47,671 nucleotides of DNA from JAZNQL01 sp045531205. GTDB taxonomy: Bacteria > Bacillota > Clostridia > UMGS1883 > UMGS1540. Shown here piece by piece: positions 24,598 to 32,811 of this stretch. The stretch covers positions 1 through 47,671 of the forward strand of contig JAZSDN010000049.1 in the NCBI GenBank assembly GCA_045531205.1, written 5' to 3'. Every line of letters starts with the position of its first letter. Position 1 is the first letter of the stretch. Made by a program: the position numbers and the translations under genes. The notes beneath the pieces are model-generated. The model was not told the DNA's origin, did not search any database, and saw only the letters and a program-made list of their open reading frames with translations.

Positions 24598-26000
24598 TGG
24601 AAATGGAAACAATAAAAAACATTTTTGACATCATCAGCGTTTGCTTTGTTATATATCTCATCGGCTATTCTACATTTTTGTTTTTATCGGTGGCCATAGG
24701 TGCATCAACTCTTTACAGAAAAAAGATGCAGGACAGACTGATGAATAAGTTTACAGATAACTATTTTGTGCCTATAACAATAGTGGTTCCGGCATATAAC
24801 GAGGAAGTAACGGTTGTGCAAACGGTCAAATCCTTACTTTCGCTTGATTATAAACTTTACGAGATTATCGTTGTGGATGACGGTTCAAAGGATGAAACAT
24901 CACGCGTTTTAATTGATGCATATAATATGCATCCTGTAAGACGTCCTCTACACAGAAGTATAGCATGTCAGCCGGAGGAATTTATTTATGAATCTTATGA
25001 ACAGAAGGTTCCTCTTACTCTCATTCGTAAGAAAAACGGCGGCAAAGCAGATGCACTTAATATGGGTATCAATGCTGCCCAGTATCCTTATTTTATCTGT
25101 ATGGATGCAGATTCAGTTCTCCAGTACGATTCACTAAGGAAACTGATTGTACCTGTTTTAGAGGAAAAAAATGTTGTCGCAGTTGGCGGAACGGTAAGAC
25201 CGTCTAACGATGTCGAACTATATGACGGCAAAGTTGTAAAATACCGCCTTCCCAAAAACATTTTGGCTTGTATGCAGCTTTTGGAATATGACCGTTCATT
25301 CTTGGCATCAAGAATTTTGTTCGATAAATTTAACGGCTCGCTTATTATTTCAGGTGCATTTGGAATGTTTAAAAAAGAAACAGTTATAGCAGCGGGCGGT
25401 TACGACCATGGTACTATGGGAGAGGATATGGAACTTGTAGTAAAGCTGCATTCGTACTGTCTTACAAACAAAATTCCTTATTCTATAAAATATGCCACAG
25501 ATGCAGTCTGTTGGACACAGGTCCCCGAGAAATTGAGAGACCTTAAAAAGCAGAGAAAGCGTTGGCACTTAGGCCTTTTTCAGACTATGTGGAAGCATAA
25601 AAAGATGATGGCAAATCCAAAGTACGGAGCGGTTGGTTTTATATCATATATGTATTTTCTTCTTTATGAATTGCTTTCGCCATTTATCGAAGTATTTGGT
25701 GTTTTCACAATGGTCGCGGCATATTGTATTGACCTTTTAAATTTGCCGTTTATGCTTCTCTTTATGCTGATTTATGCGTCGTATAACTCGATACTTACAC
25801 TTACAGCATTTTTTTCAAGAATACAGACCATTGATTTGACAGTTACCTTCAAAGATTGTATGAAAGCCATAATGCTTTGCTTTTTTGAGGTTACAACTTT
25901 AAGGTTTATAATGGCATTTGTAAGACTTACTGCGTTCAAGGGCTATAAAAAGAAAAAACTTGATTGGGGACGCATTGAACGAAAGAAGATGAATATTTAA
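24597..26000 (+). CDS. Processive family-2 glycosyltransferase (polysaccharide synthase)
   Basis: The 467-residue protein has an N-terminal membrane segment (about 12-37), a GT2 catalytic domain and three or more C-terminal membrane segments (about 345-440). All processive-synthase motifs are present: VVDDGSKD (near 95), MDADS (near 166), GED (near 275) and QRKRW (near 317). This is the architecture of PgaC, hyaluronan and cellulose synthases, which polymerise a nucleotide sugar and push the chain through the membrane. The sugar cannot be read. No PilZ domain is fused, so messenger control seems to be at the riboswitch. The start overlaps the HEAT gene stop. Confidence 0.9.
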   Translation: MEMETIKNIFDIISVCFVIYLIGYSTFLFLSVAIGASTLYRKKMQDRLMNKFTDNYFVPITIVVPAYNEEVTVVQTVKSLLSLDYKLYEIIVVDDGSKDETSRVLIDAYNMHPVRRPLHRSIACQPEEFIYESYEQKVPLTLIRKKNGGKADALNMGINAAQYPYFICMDADSVLQYDSLRKLIVPVLEEKNVVAVGGTVRPSNDVELYDGKVVKYRLPKNILACMQLLEYDRSFLASRILFDKFNGSLIISGAFGMFKKETVIAAGGYDHGTMGEDMELVVKLHSYCLTNKIPYSIKYATDAVCWTQVPEKLRDLKKQRKRWHLGLFQTMWKHKKMMANPKYGAVGFISYMYFLLYELLSPFIEVFGVFTMVAAYCIDLLNLPFMLLFMLIYASYNSILTLTAFFSRIQTIDLTVTFKDCMKAIMLCFFEVTTLRFIMAFVRLTAFKGYKKKKLDWGRIERKKMNI

Positions 26001-26022
26001 CAGAGGCGAGGTGATTTGATAA

Positions 26023-27912
26023 ATGAGAAAATGTATACTTGCAATATTTCTGCTGATTATGTTCTGTGCCCAGCCGGTTTTTGCTGAGGTTTATACTACC
26101 GAAAAAACCGAGGGGTTGGGAGATTGTATCTATGTAGCAGGAAGTCCTGATAATTATCCGGTTGAATTTTATGACGAGGAAAATAACGTATACTGTGGCA
26201 TTATTCCTGATATGCTGAGGATTATCTCTGAACGCTCAGGTGTAGATTTTGTTTATATCAATGGCAATAAAGCTGATAAAAATACAATGGGAGAAAATTT
26301 GCAGGTAGAGATTGTTTCTTCTTCCCAAAATATCAGCTCCTTGCCTTATTATAAGGACTATTTAGAGCTCGTATCCTTTGAAAAAGACGATAAAATAGTG
26401 AAATCAGGTCTTGTTTTCACAAACATTACTGATGATGTACTGATTTCAAAAACCAAAGCTGCAGCAAGTGAGATCCCGGAAGATGTCAAAAGCGGAATAT
26501 ATCTTTCTTATGCAACCGAAAAAGCAAAGATAAATTACCTTTGGGTTGTAATAGCACTTGTTTTTTGCTTGAGTCTGCTTGCCTCTGTAATTTTGCTGAT
26601 TTATCGCATCAAACGCATCCGCAAAGAAAATGAGGCGGATAAGATGACGGACTCCGAGACCGGAATGGGAAATCTGCAATTTTTCAAATATCATTTCAGA
26701 TACACTATAAGCGATATCTCAAGAAGTCTTTATTACATTGCATATATTATTTTAGACAGCAGCTATCTTCGTTCTTATCACGGCGACAGTTCTTTTGACG
26801 ATGTTTTGAAATACACAGCATCCGTTCTTTCGGAGCATACGGGCGACAGAGAAATCTCTGCACGAATTACCGAAAACGGCTTTGCCTATGCGTTTCAATC
26901 AACAAATGATGATGACGCAAAAAAAAGACTCACCGAAGTTATGAATAAGCTCAACAGTTTTGAAGCTGTGAAGGAGAAAAATAACAAACTTGTGTTTCAC
27001 TCTGCCGTCTATCATCTTGGAAGTTCTGACAGAAATTGTGAAATTCTTCTTTTTAATCTCAGAAAGAACTGTAACAGAATTTTTGGTACGGAAAAGCAAA
27101 TTGTTTTCTGCGATATTCATTCCATGAATATGATTCAAGAAGAAAAGAAAATCACCGAAAGCATCTTAAAGGGGTTTGAGAAAAACGAATTTAAGATGTA
27201 TCTGCAGTTTATTGTTGATAACAAAACCAAGAAAATTGTTTCAGCGGAAGCTCTTTCAAGGTGGGATAGTCCTGATAAAGGACTTGTCGGTCCCGGTAAA
27301 TATATTGGGAACATGGAAATAGCAGGGCTTATAAGTAAGCACGACTTTTATATGTTTGAGCTTGCATGTCGTCAGCTTGAAAAATGGAAGGGTACGGCTT
27401 TTGAAAATATCGCCCTTTCCTGCAACTTTACAAGAATAACCCTTTCGGAAGAAAATTTTATTGATAAACTCAAGATGATTTCAAACAGTTATTCTTTTGA
27501 CAAATCAAAGATTGCTATTGAAATTACCGAAGATGCTATGGAAAAAGACAGGGAGACTGCAACGAATAATGTAAAGTTGTGTAAGGAAATTGGCTTTAGG
27601 GTTTATCTTGACGATCTTGGTAGCGGGTACACATCCCTTGCGAATTTGTGCGATTATCCCATTGATGTTGTAAAAATTGACCGTGATATTTTACTCAAAA
27701 CCGAAAATGAAAAAGGCAAAGACCTGTTTACAGGAATCATTGCTCTTGCACATAGCTTAAATATTAAGGTTATTTGCGAGGGTGTAGAAACAGAAGAACA
27801 AAACACCCTCTTATCTTCATCTGCTTGCGACTTCGTTCAGGGATGGTATTATTCCAAAGCACTTCCTTTAGAGGAATGTGAGTCATTTATAGAAAAATAT
27901 GAAAAAAGGTAA
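26023..27912 (+). CDS. EAL-domain c-di-GMP phosphodiesterase with periplasmic-binding-like sensor and degenerate GGDEF
   Basis: The 629-residue protein has a signal peptide (ending near VFA), a short substrate-binding-protein-like sensor (about 22-165, PVEFYDEENNVYCGIIPDML), a membrane segment (about 168-192), a degenerate GGDEF domain (ITENGF in place of the motif) and an EAL domain from about 380. The EAL catalytic set looks complete: AEALSRW (near 408), CNFTRITL, EITED, LDDLGSGYTS, KIDRD, CEGVETEEQ and QGWYYSKAL. It should hydrolyse c-di-GMP when its sensor permits. As the last gene of the riboswitch operon it would lower the messenger that turns the operon on, forming negative feedback. 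It starts 22 bases after the GT2 gene. Confidence 0.9.
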   Translation: MRKCILAIFLLIMFCAQPVFAEVYTTEKTEGLGDCIYVAGSPDNYPVEFYDEENNVYCGIIPDMLRIISERSGVDFVYINGNKADKNTMGENLQVEIVSSSQNISSLPYYKDYLELVSFEKDDKIVKSGLVFTNITDDVLISKTKAAASEIPEDVKSGIYLSYATEKAKINYLWVVIALVFCLSLLASVILLIYRIKRIRKENEADKMTDSETGMGNLQFFKYHFRYTISDISRSLYYIAYIILDSSYLRSYHGDSSFDDVLKYTASVLSEHTGDREISARITENGFAYAFQSTNDDDAKKRLTEVMNKLNSFEAVKEKNNKLVFHSAVYHLGSSDRNCEILLFNLRKNCNRIFGTEKQIVFCDIHSMNMIQEEKKITESILKGFEKNEFKMYLQFIVDNKTKKIVSAEALSRWDSPDKGLVGPGKYIGNMEIAGLISKHDFYMFELACRQLEKWKGTAFENIALSCNFTRITLSEENFIDKLKMISNSYSFDKSKIAIEITEDAMEKDRETATNNVKLCKEIGFRVYLDDLGSGYTSLANLCDYPIDVVKIDRDILLKTENEKGKDLFTGIIALAHSLNIKVICEGVETEEQNTLLSSSACDFVQGWYYSKALPLEECESFIEKYEKR

Positions 27913-28063
27913 AATAAAATATGATAACAACTACTTATTGAAGCTTGTAATCGTTCGCAGAATGTTATATAACATCAAAGATAATAAGTTTTTGTACTGT
28001 ATAAGAAAAGTATGTTTTTGTTCCTGACTTTATACAAACTCGACTAAAAAACTTGGCATCCAG

Positions 28064-28080
28064 ATTATACAGTCTTTATA
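28064..28080 (+). repeat. Motif A copy 3
   Basis: ATTATACAGTCTTTATA preceded by TGGCATCCAG, identical over 27 bases to the copy ending at 13567. It lies 34 bases before the next start codon, as copy 1 does. The preceding 150 bases (from 27913) hold no gene; only a small palindrome GTTATATAAC stands out. Confidence 0.75.
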
Positions 28081-28114
28081 TAAAGAATACGAAGCTGTCA
28101 AAGGAGGCTTTGGA

Positions 28115-28612
28115 ATGGAAGACATATATTTGAATTTAAGAAATAATAAAGTTTCTATAAATTTTACTGTCATTTGTTATGTTACAAATAATGAGTCAGA
28201 TGATGAAAACGAGTGCGATTATATTCCAAAAACAAATTTTTTGGAATGTTACTACAATTATAGCGAAGAAAATGGTGACAGGGGATCTGTTGGGGATGTC
28301 GAAATTTCAGCAGATGAATTGTATGAATTGTCAAAGCTTTTAAAAAAGGTATTAAAAAATGAAACTTGTTCTCTTCATTTTGAAACACAAAAACCACTAT
28401 TTAAATTAGACATTAGTAAAACAAATAATAGGTATAGTTTTTGTTTTAAAGTTGCTGACGGTTTAGAACTTGACAATTGGATAGAAGTATCTTTTGAAGA
28501 ATTGGATATTGAAGGATTAAAAAAATACACAGATGTTTTTTTGAAATGGTCTGAAATGTTTCCTGCTTTAAGTGAAGAAAACCTTAAAGAAATAGAAATT
28601 ATTAAATGGTAA
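28115..28612 (+). CDS. Hypothetical small acidic protein
   Basis: The 165-residue soluble protein has an excellent ribosome site (AAAGGAGG) and a clear start. It is acidic, beta-rich in the first half (NNKVSINFTVICYV, FLECYYNYSE) and helical toward the end (FEELDIEGLKKYTDVFLKWSEMFP). There is no signal peptide or membrane segment. Size and composition resemble small immunity-type proteins of Firmicutes, but I do not recognise a family and no toxin gene is adjacent. It follows motif A, and codon use is more AT-rich than in the neighbouring operon, which would fit acquired DNA. Confidence 0.7.
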   Translation: MEDIYLNLRNNKVSINFTVICYVTNNESDDENECDYIPKTNFLECYYNYSEENGDRGSVGDVEISADELYELSKLLKKVLKNETCSLHFETQKPLFKLDISKTNNRYSFCFKVADGLELDNWIEVSFEELDIEGLKKYTDVFLKWSEMFPALSEENLKEIEIIKW

Positions 28613-28695
28613 CATTTTCTTTAGTTTAAAAAATTATAATGAATATTTGTATGAAATATATCGCACGAACAAAGTGAGTATATCGCCAAAATAAG

Positions 28696-28712
28696 TTGCA
28701 TCTAAACCTTAT
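28696..28712 (+). repeat. Motif B copy 3
   Basis: TTGCATCTAAACCTTAT followed by GCCTCG. The preceding bases ATATCGCACGAACAAAGTGAGTA look like the remains of a hairpin-type element. The motif itself forms the first codons of the next reading frame. Confidence 0.8.
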
Positions 28713-29136
28713 GCCTCGTAATGCTAATAATACAGAAAGAAGTGAGAAATTGTTTTATATTTTTAATTCACAAGAAGAAAGAAAAAACTGTGGTGGTTCT
28801 TCGTTTGTGGAAATACAATTTTGTAAATTACCTTTCGGGACAAAAATTGATGATTTGGTGTCTGTAATCAATATATCAAATTGGGAAAATGATTCTTTAT
28901 ATATAAGAAACGAAAATGAGTTTGTGAGAGAATATGGCAATATATTTGACTGCGGAACTTATAACAACTTAAAAACAGGAATAGTTGATGTATACGGAAT
29001 AAATTATTATGAGCCAAAAGCAATAGAGCTTATTACAAAAAGAATTATTGATAAAAAACCAAAGGGATATGGAATGCTGTTAGAATGGTTAGAGAAATCA
29101 AAAAAGTATAATGGTATTTATATTCTGGGAATTTAA
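28711..29136 (+). CDS. Hypothetical protein, probably N-terminally truncated by motif B
   Basis: The reading frame from the ATG at 28711 encodes 141 residues; a TTG at 28696 in the same frame would add five. Both starts lie inside motif B and neither has a ribosome site, so the original N-terminus was probably replaced when the repeat arrived. The remaining protein is soluble (LFYIFNSQEERKNCGG, LKTGIVDVYGINYYEP, KGYGMLLEWLEKSKKYNG) and not recognised. Its size and the neighbouring small acidic gene again suggest immunity-type proteins, but this is a guess. Confidence 0.5.
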   Translation: MPRNANNTERSEKLFYIFNSQEERKNCGGSSFVEIQFCKLPFGTKIDDLVSVINISNWENDSLYIRNENEFVREYGNIFDCGTYNNLKTGIVDVYGINYYEPKAIELITKRIIDKKPKGYGMLLEWLEKSKKYNGIYILGI

Positions 29137-29166
29137 ATTTTTATGATATAAAAAGGAAGTCAAGAT

Positions 29167-29577
29167 ATGAAGAAGTTATTTATTTTTGTTTTGATTATAA
29201 TTCTATTTTCATTTGCTTTTATTATAGGACTTAAAACGGGGAAAGCTCCGGTAAAAGATAATGAAACAGTTACAAGTCCTGCCGGCGAAATTGAAGAGGA
29301 GAAAAGCACTATAACAAAGCAGGAAGCGGAAGAGCTTTGCATTGATGTTTTGGGAGAAATAGCAGAAGAAACAGGGTTTCCTATTTCGTATAACTGTATC
29401 GGCGAATATTCATCAAATGGTAAATTATATTATGTAATGCATATCTCCTGGCTTGTTAATAACACTCACAGGTCATATATAGGAAATTGCTTTGTTTCAT
29501 CTGACGGCAAAGAAATATACGACGGAATTGCTTTAGGAGAAGAATATACGATAACAGAATTACGATGGAAGAAATAA
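29167..29577 (+). CDS. Hypothetical secreted or membrane-anchored protein
   Basis: The 136-residue protein starts with a single strongly hydrophobic N-terminal segment (about 4-24) and no lipobox Cys, so it is a signal anchor or uncleaved signal peptide. An acidic linker follows, then a domain of about 85 residues (ITKQEAEELCIDVLGEIAEETG, YVMHISWLV, EIYDGIALGEEY). The ribosome site is AAAAGGAAG. I do not recognise the family; the YcdB/PepSY-like small extracytoplasmic folds are a possibility. It is 30 bases after the truncated gene. Confidence 0.7.
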   Translation: MKKLFIFVLIIILFSFAFIIGLKTGKAPVKDNETVTSPAGEIEEEKSTITKQEAEELCIDVLGEIAEETGFPISYNCIGEYSSNGKLYYVMHISWLVNNTHRSYIGNCFVSSDGKEIYDGIALGEEYTITELRWKK

Positions 29578-29610
29578 AAAAAGGGGAGAACGGTTGTTCT
29601 CCCTTTAAAA
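29577..29610. terminator. Intrinsic terminator, strongest on the minus strand
   Basis: The stem GGGAGAAC/GTTCTCCC with a GGTT loop lies between convergent genes. Read on the minus strand it is followed by a run of eight Ts, so it ends the EamA/oxidoreductase transcript; on the plus strand it has only a short U stretch. Confidence 0.8.
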
Positions 29611-29616
29611 CTAGGT

Positions 29617-30462
29617 TTAAAACGCCATAAAAACAGAAGCAATAAATGAAATAGCTGCCGCGGTAAGCTCTTTTTTTGTTACTTTTTCTCTTCTGATAAG
29701 GTCAATAATTACAGAAAAAATAATTACACCGCCTGTAACAATAGGGTATTGCACGGAAGCGGGCAAATGCAGCAGTGCAATTAAAAGCATAAGATTTCCT
29801 ATACTGTTAACAAAAGAAAAACCTACACAATATAAAAATGCTTTTTTAGTTATGCAAAAACTTTTATCGCGGGTAAAAATCAAAAGCGTTGTACAAAAAA
29901 GTGTGCTAATAACTTTGGTAAGAAGCATAAAACTTGAACTGTCAACACAAAGCCCGGTATTTGACTGATGAAATTTTGATATAACACCTACCAAACCGTT
30001 AAGTATAAATACTGCAATATAGTACAGCATTGCTTTTTTGCCATGCTTTCCTTTGTCTATTGACATTGCCACTGAAAGAGTAATAAGCAGGCAACAAACA
30101 AGCCTTGAAAGTTTAAATTCCTCTCCGTAAAAAAGACCGTATATAAAGGGAAGCAACATTCCGCCTATCATAGAAAATACCGAGTAAACTGACAGGTTTG
30201 CATATTCAAAAGCCTTTATAGAGCAGTAGGATGATACGATACCTACAATACTGTAAAAAAGTGCAACTACAACAGAAAACAAAGTGATTTGCATATTAAA
30301 CTTGTTCATAAAGAACAGCATAATAAATCCTGTTAAAGATGAATATAAAGTAAATTTTAGCGAAACTTCAAAGCTGCTTCCACATTCTTTTTGATATCTG
30401 TCTGTAAAAAGAAATTGCAAAGAAAAAAGGAAAGCTGCTGTTGTTATCATAAAATAATACAT
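29617..30462 (-). CDS. EamA-family (DMT superfamily) transporter
   Basis: The 281-residue protein is almost wholly hydrophobic with about ten membrane segments in two similar halves, typical of EamA/RhaT-type drug-metabolite transporters. Recognisable segments are VVALFYSIVGIVSSYCSIKAFEYANLSVYSVFSMIGG and ALLHLPASVQYPIVTGGVIIFSVIIDLI. These carriers import or export small metabolites, including sugars. It is 3 bases after a Gfo/Idh/MocA oxidoreductase gene and its ribosome site GGGAGAA lies in that gene's last codons, so the two are coupled. It may move the substrate of that oxidoreductase. Confidence 0.85.
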   Translation of the reverse strand: MYYFMITTAAFLFSLQFLFTDRYQKECGSSFEVSLKFTLYSSLTGFIMLFFMNKFNMQITLFSVVVALFYSIVGIVSSYCSIKAFEYANLSVYSVFSMIGGMLLPFIYGLFYGEEFKLSRLVCCLLITLSVAMSIDKGKHGKKAMLYYIAVFILNGLVGVISKFHQSNTGLCVDSSSFMLLTKVISTLFCTTLLIFTRDKSFCITKKAFLYCVGFSFVNSIGNLMLLIALLHLPASVQYPIVTGGVIIFSVIIDLIRREKVTKKELTAAAISFIASVFMAF

Positions 30463-30465
30463 TTG

Positions 30466-31767
30466 TTACTTTTCTCCCTGACCTCGTTTGAATGCCTGAG
30501 CTCTGTAGTTTGATGGGTCATCCTTTGCACATTCTTCTTGCCATAGTTTTTTAATATATTCGTAAACGCCATCCTCAATTTCGGGTGTTCCCAAAGAGAA
30601 TGTGGGGAGGAGCATATCGCCTGCAGCTTTGGGGTCTGTGCAGGCAGTATCGTTTCGCCATAAATCACGAACAGATTTGTCACGAAGGTTTGGGATTTCT
30701 TTTGGTTTGTTTCCGTCTAAAATTGAGCGATATGCAAACATGCCGGGTAAAAACATATCAAGAGCTTCGTAAACATCAATTATATCGGCAGTTTTATCGC
30801 CTTTGATTCTTTCAATAAAATAATACATCGAATAAAAATCGCTTCCGCCATGCCCAAAGGATTTGGCTTTATCGCCAAAGCCTGCATCAGGATTATATGT
30901 TTCAAGTTTTTCTGGACCATATTCGCCTGAATATTCATCACAGTTTACGTGAATAAGAGAATCTCCGCCACTTTTAGCATCCTCTCTTGCTGATTCCATT
31001 CTGCCTTTACTGCCGTATATGGAAAACCAAATTGAATTTTTGTATAAACCACCGTGAATACTTTTTACTATTCCACCGTTTTCTAATGTTACCATTTCAA
31101 TCCCAAATTGTCCGCTTTTTGAGCCACCGCGTAAATGACGTTCGTTCTTTGTTCCTTCAAAGCCTATTACAGAAACAGGTCTTAAGCCTGTTATATGGAT
31201 TATAGGGCCTAAAGAATGTGTACAGTAGAAGGTTGAATACATATTATTTCTCCAATGGTCAGCCTCGCCATAAGTAATACTGGGCCATATAGATTCGCAA
31301 TTGTGGATATATTCTCCTTCTCCATATTCAAATTCACCTAATTTGCCTTCCTTGTAAAGCTTCTTCATCTCATAAGGAGCAGGCATATAACAGTAGTTTT
31401 CGCCATAAGCATAAATCATACCTGTTTGTTCAACTGTTTCAACAAGCTCAACTGCTTCTTTCATGGTCTGAACGGGCAATACTTCTGAAAAAACGTGTTT
31501 GCCTGCCTTCATTGCCTTTATGGCAAAAGGTGCGTGTTCGTTTGCATAGTTTGCCAGAACAACAGCATCCATATCATGCTTTAAAAAATCTTCAAAGTTG
31601 TCATAGAATGTAATATTTAATCCCTCGGTATTTTTGCGCTGATTTTCAAGTACTTCGGGAACATTATCACAAATTGCAACAACCTCTGCATTGTTTGCCT
31701 GTTTGCAGTAGTTAATCATACTTGAACCGCGGTAACCGCCAAGTACCCCAACCTTTATTTTACTCAT
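30466..31767 (-). CDS. Gfo/Idh/MocA-family oxidoreductase
   Basis: The 433-residue NAD(P)-dependent sugar dehydrogenase-like protein has an N-terminal Rossmann fold (KVGVLGGYRGSSMI), the AVVLANYANEHAPFAIKAMKAGKHVF segment, and the C-terminal alpha/beta domain (IVKSIHGGLYKNSIWFSIYGSKGRME). The usual Glu-Lys-Pro motif reads SEVLP, so the common catalytic Lys is missing; either another residue serves or the chemistry differs. AAAGGAGG precedes the ATG. Its promoter is divergent from an AraC regulator, which is the likely controller. The EamA carrier follows in the same operon. Confidence 0.85.
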   Translation of the reverse strand: MSKIKVGVLGGYRGSSMINYCKQANNAEVVAICDNVPEVLENQRKNTEGLNITFYDNFEDFLKHDMDAVVLANYANEHAPFAIKAMKAGKHVFSEVLPVQTMKEAVELVETVEQTGMIYAYGENYCYMPAPYEMKKLYKEGKLGEFEYGEGEYIHNCESIWPSITYGEADHWRNNMYSTFYCTHSLGPIIHITGLRPVSVIGFEGTKNERHLRGGSKSGQFGIEMVTLENGGIVKSIHGGLYKNSIWFSIYGSKGRMESAREDAKSGGDSLIHVNCDEYSGEYGPEKLETYNPDAGFGDKAKSFGHGGSDFYSMYYFIERIKGDKTADIIDVYEALDMFLPGMFAYRSILDGNKPKEIPNLRDKSVRDLWRNDTACTDPKAAGDMLLPTFSLGTPEIEDGVYEYIKKLWQEECAKDDPSNYRAQAFKRGQGEK

Positions 31768-31800
31768 TTAAAAACCTCCTTTAATTTTTTGCTTACTTTA

Positions 31801-31829
31801 AGTATAAGCTGTTGGATGTGTAAATTCAA
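31801..31829 (-). promoter_or_regulatory. Promoter of the oxidoreductase/EamA operon
   Basis: On the minus strand TTGAAT (31829-31824) and TATACT (31806-31801) are 17 bases apart, about 34 bases before the start codon. Confidence 0.65.
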
Positions 31830-31871
31830 TATACATTTTCCATATATTCGGGTAAAAAAGTCAGCTATATA

Positions 31872-31899
31872 TTGATTTTTGGGATTTATGTGCTATACT
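31872..31899 (+). promoter_or_regulatory. Promoter of the frameshifted AraC gene
   Basis: TTGATT (31872-31877) and TATACT (31894-31899) are 16 bases apart. The ribosome site AAGGAGG begins only five bases further on, so the leader is extremely short. Confidence 0.55.
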
Positions 31900-31918
31900 T
31901 AAAAAGGAGGTGGTAAAT

Positions 31919-32723
31919 TTGAAAAAAGAAAATATATGTCATTTTGTGCCGTATAATAAAGACTACAATTCAATACATACAATAAATTATGTGTTTGAAA
32001 CAAAAAAAACAGCAATATACTTCTTTAAAATCGGAAGCTGTATATAAGATATATTATGTATATAGCGGAAAAGGCTTCTTGCACAGAATGGGAAGTATTG
32101 AACCTTTAGAAAAAGGAGATATATTTTTTACTTTTCCCGCATCTCCGTTTTGCATACAGTCGGAAGAGGATTTTTCTTATATGTACATAAGTTTTATAGG
32201 CTCCCGTGCAAATATGATTATGGAAAAGCTTAAAATTTCGGCAAATAAATTTATTTTTAAAAATTGTGATGAGCTACAGGAATACTGGGAAAAAGGCCTT
32301 TCTACACCTTCAGAGCTTACCGATTTAATAAGTGAAAGTATAGTTCTTTATACATTTTCTTTTTTGGGAACAAAACTTATTTCGTTTGAAAATAAAATAA
32401 AAAATCCTGATACAACTTTGCTTATAAAAAAGTATATTGACGATAATTTTTCAAATGCCGCCCTGACACTTGAAAGTATAAGCCGGGAGCTTTCGTATAA
32501 CAAAAAGTATATTTCAACTGTTTTTAAAAAGGACATGGGCATAGGAATAAGTGAATATTTAAATACAATACGTATTCAACACGCCTGCACGCTTATGAAT
32601 CAGGGATTTACAAGCATTTGTGATATTGCTTTTTGCTCAGGGTATGCAGACCCGAATTACTTTTCAAAGGTATTTAAACAAAAAATGGGGAAATCACCAA
32701 GAGAATATATTAAAAATAAATAA
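31919..32723 (+). CDS. AraC-family regulator with a frameshift at an A8 tract in the N-terminal cupin domain
   Basis: A TTG at 31919, 8 bases after AAGGAGG, opens MKKENICHFVPYNKDYNSIH and continues to FETKK, then meets A8 (32002-32009). After it this frame ends at a nearby TAA, while the next frame continues QQYTSLKSEAVYKIYYVYSG and runs to 32723 through an intact AraC DNA-binding domain (LESISRELSYNKKYISTVFKKDMG; ICDIAFCSGYADPNYFSKVFKQKMGKSPREY). One base fewer (A7) would join the two parts into a normal regulator of about 268 residues. The alternative start at 31989 has no ribosome site and loses the first strands. It sits between divergent sugar-oxidation genes. Confidence 0.75.
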
Positions 32724-32729
32724 TTCCCA

Positions 32730-32758
32730 TTGACAAACCCGAAATAAAAAGGTATGAT
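32730..32758 (+). promoter_or_regulatory. Promoter of the Fe-alcohol dehydrogenase gene
   Basis: TTGACA (32730-32735) and TATGAT (32753-32758) are 17 bases apart, a near-consensus promoter starting six bases after the AraC stop codon. Confidence 0.75.
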
Positions 32759-32811
32759 TTTCCTATAGAATGAGCATAAATAAATATGCTAAAAATAAAG
32801 GAGGTAATAAA

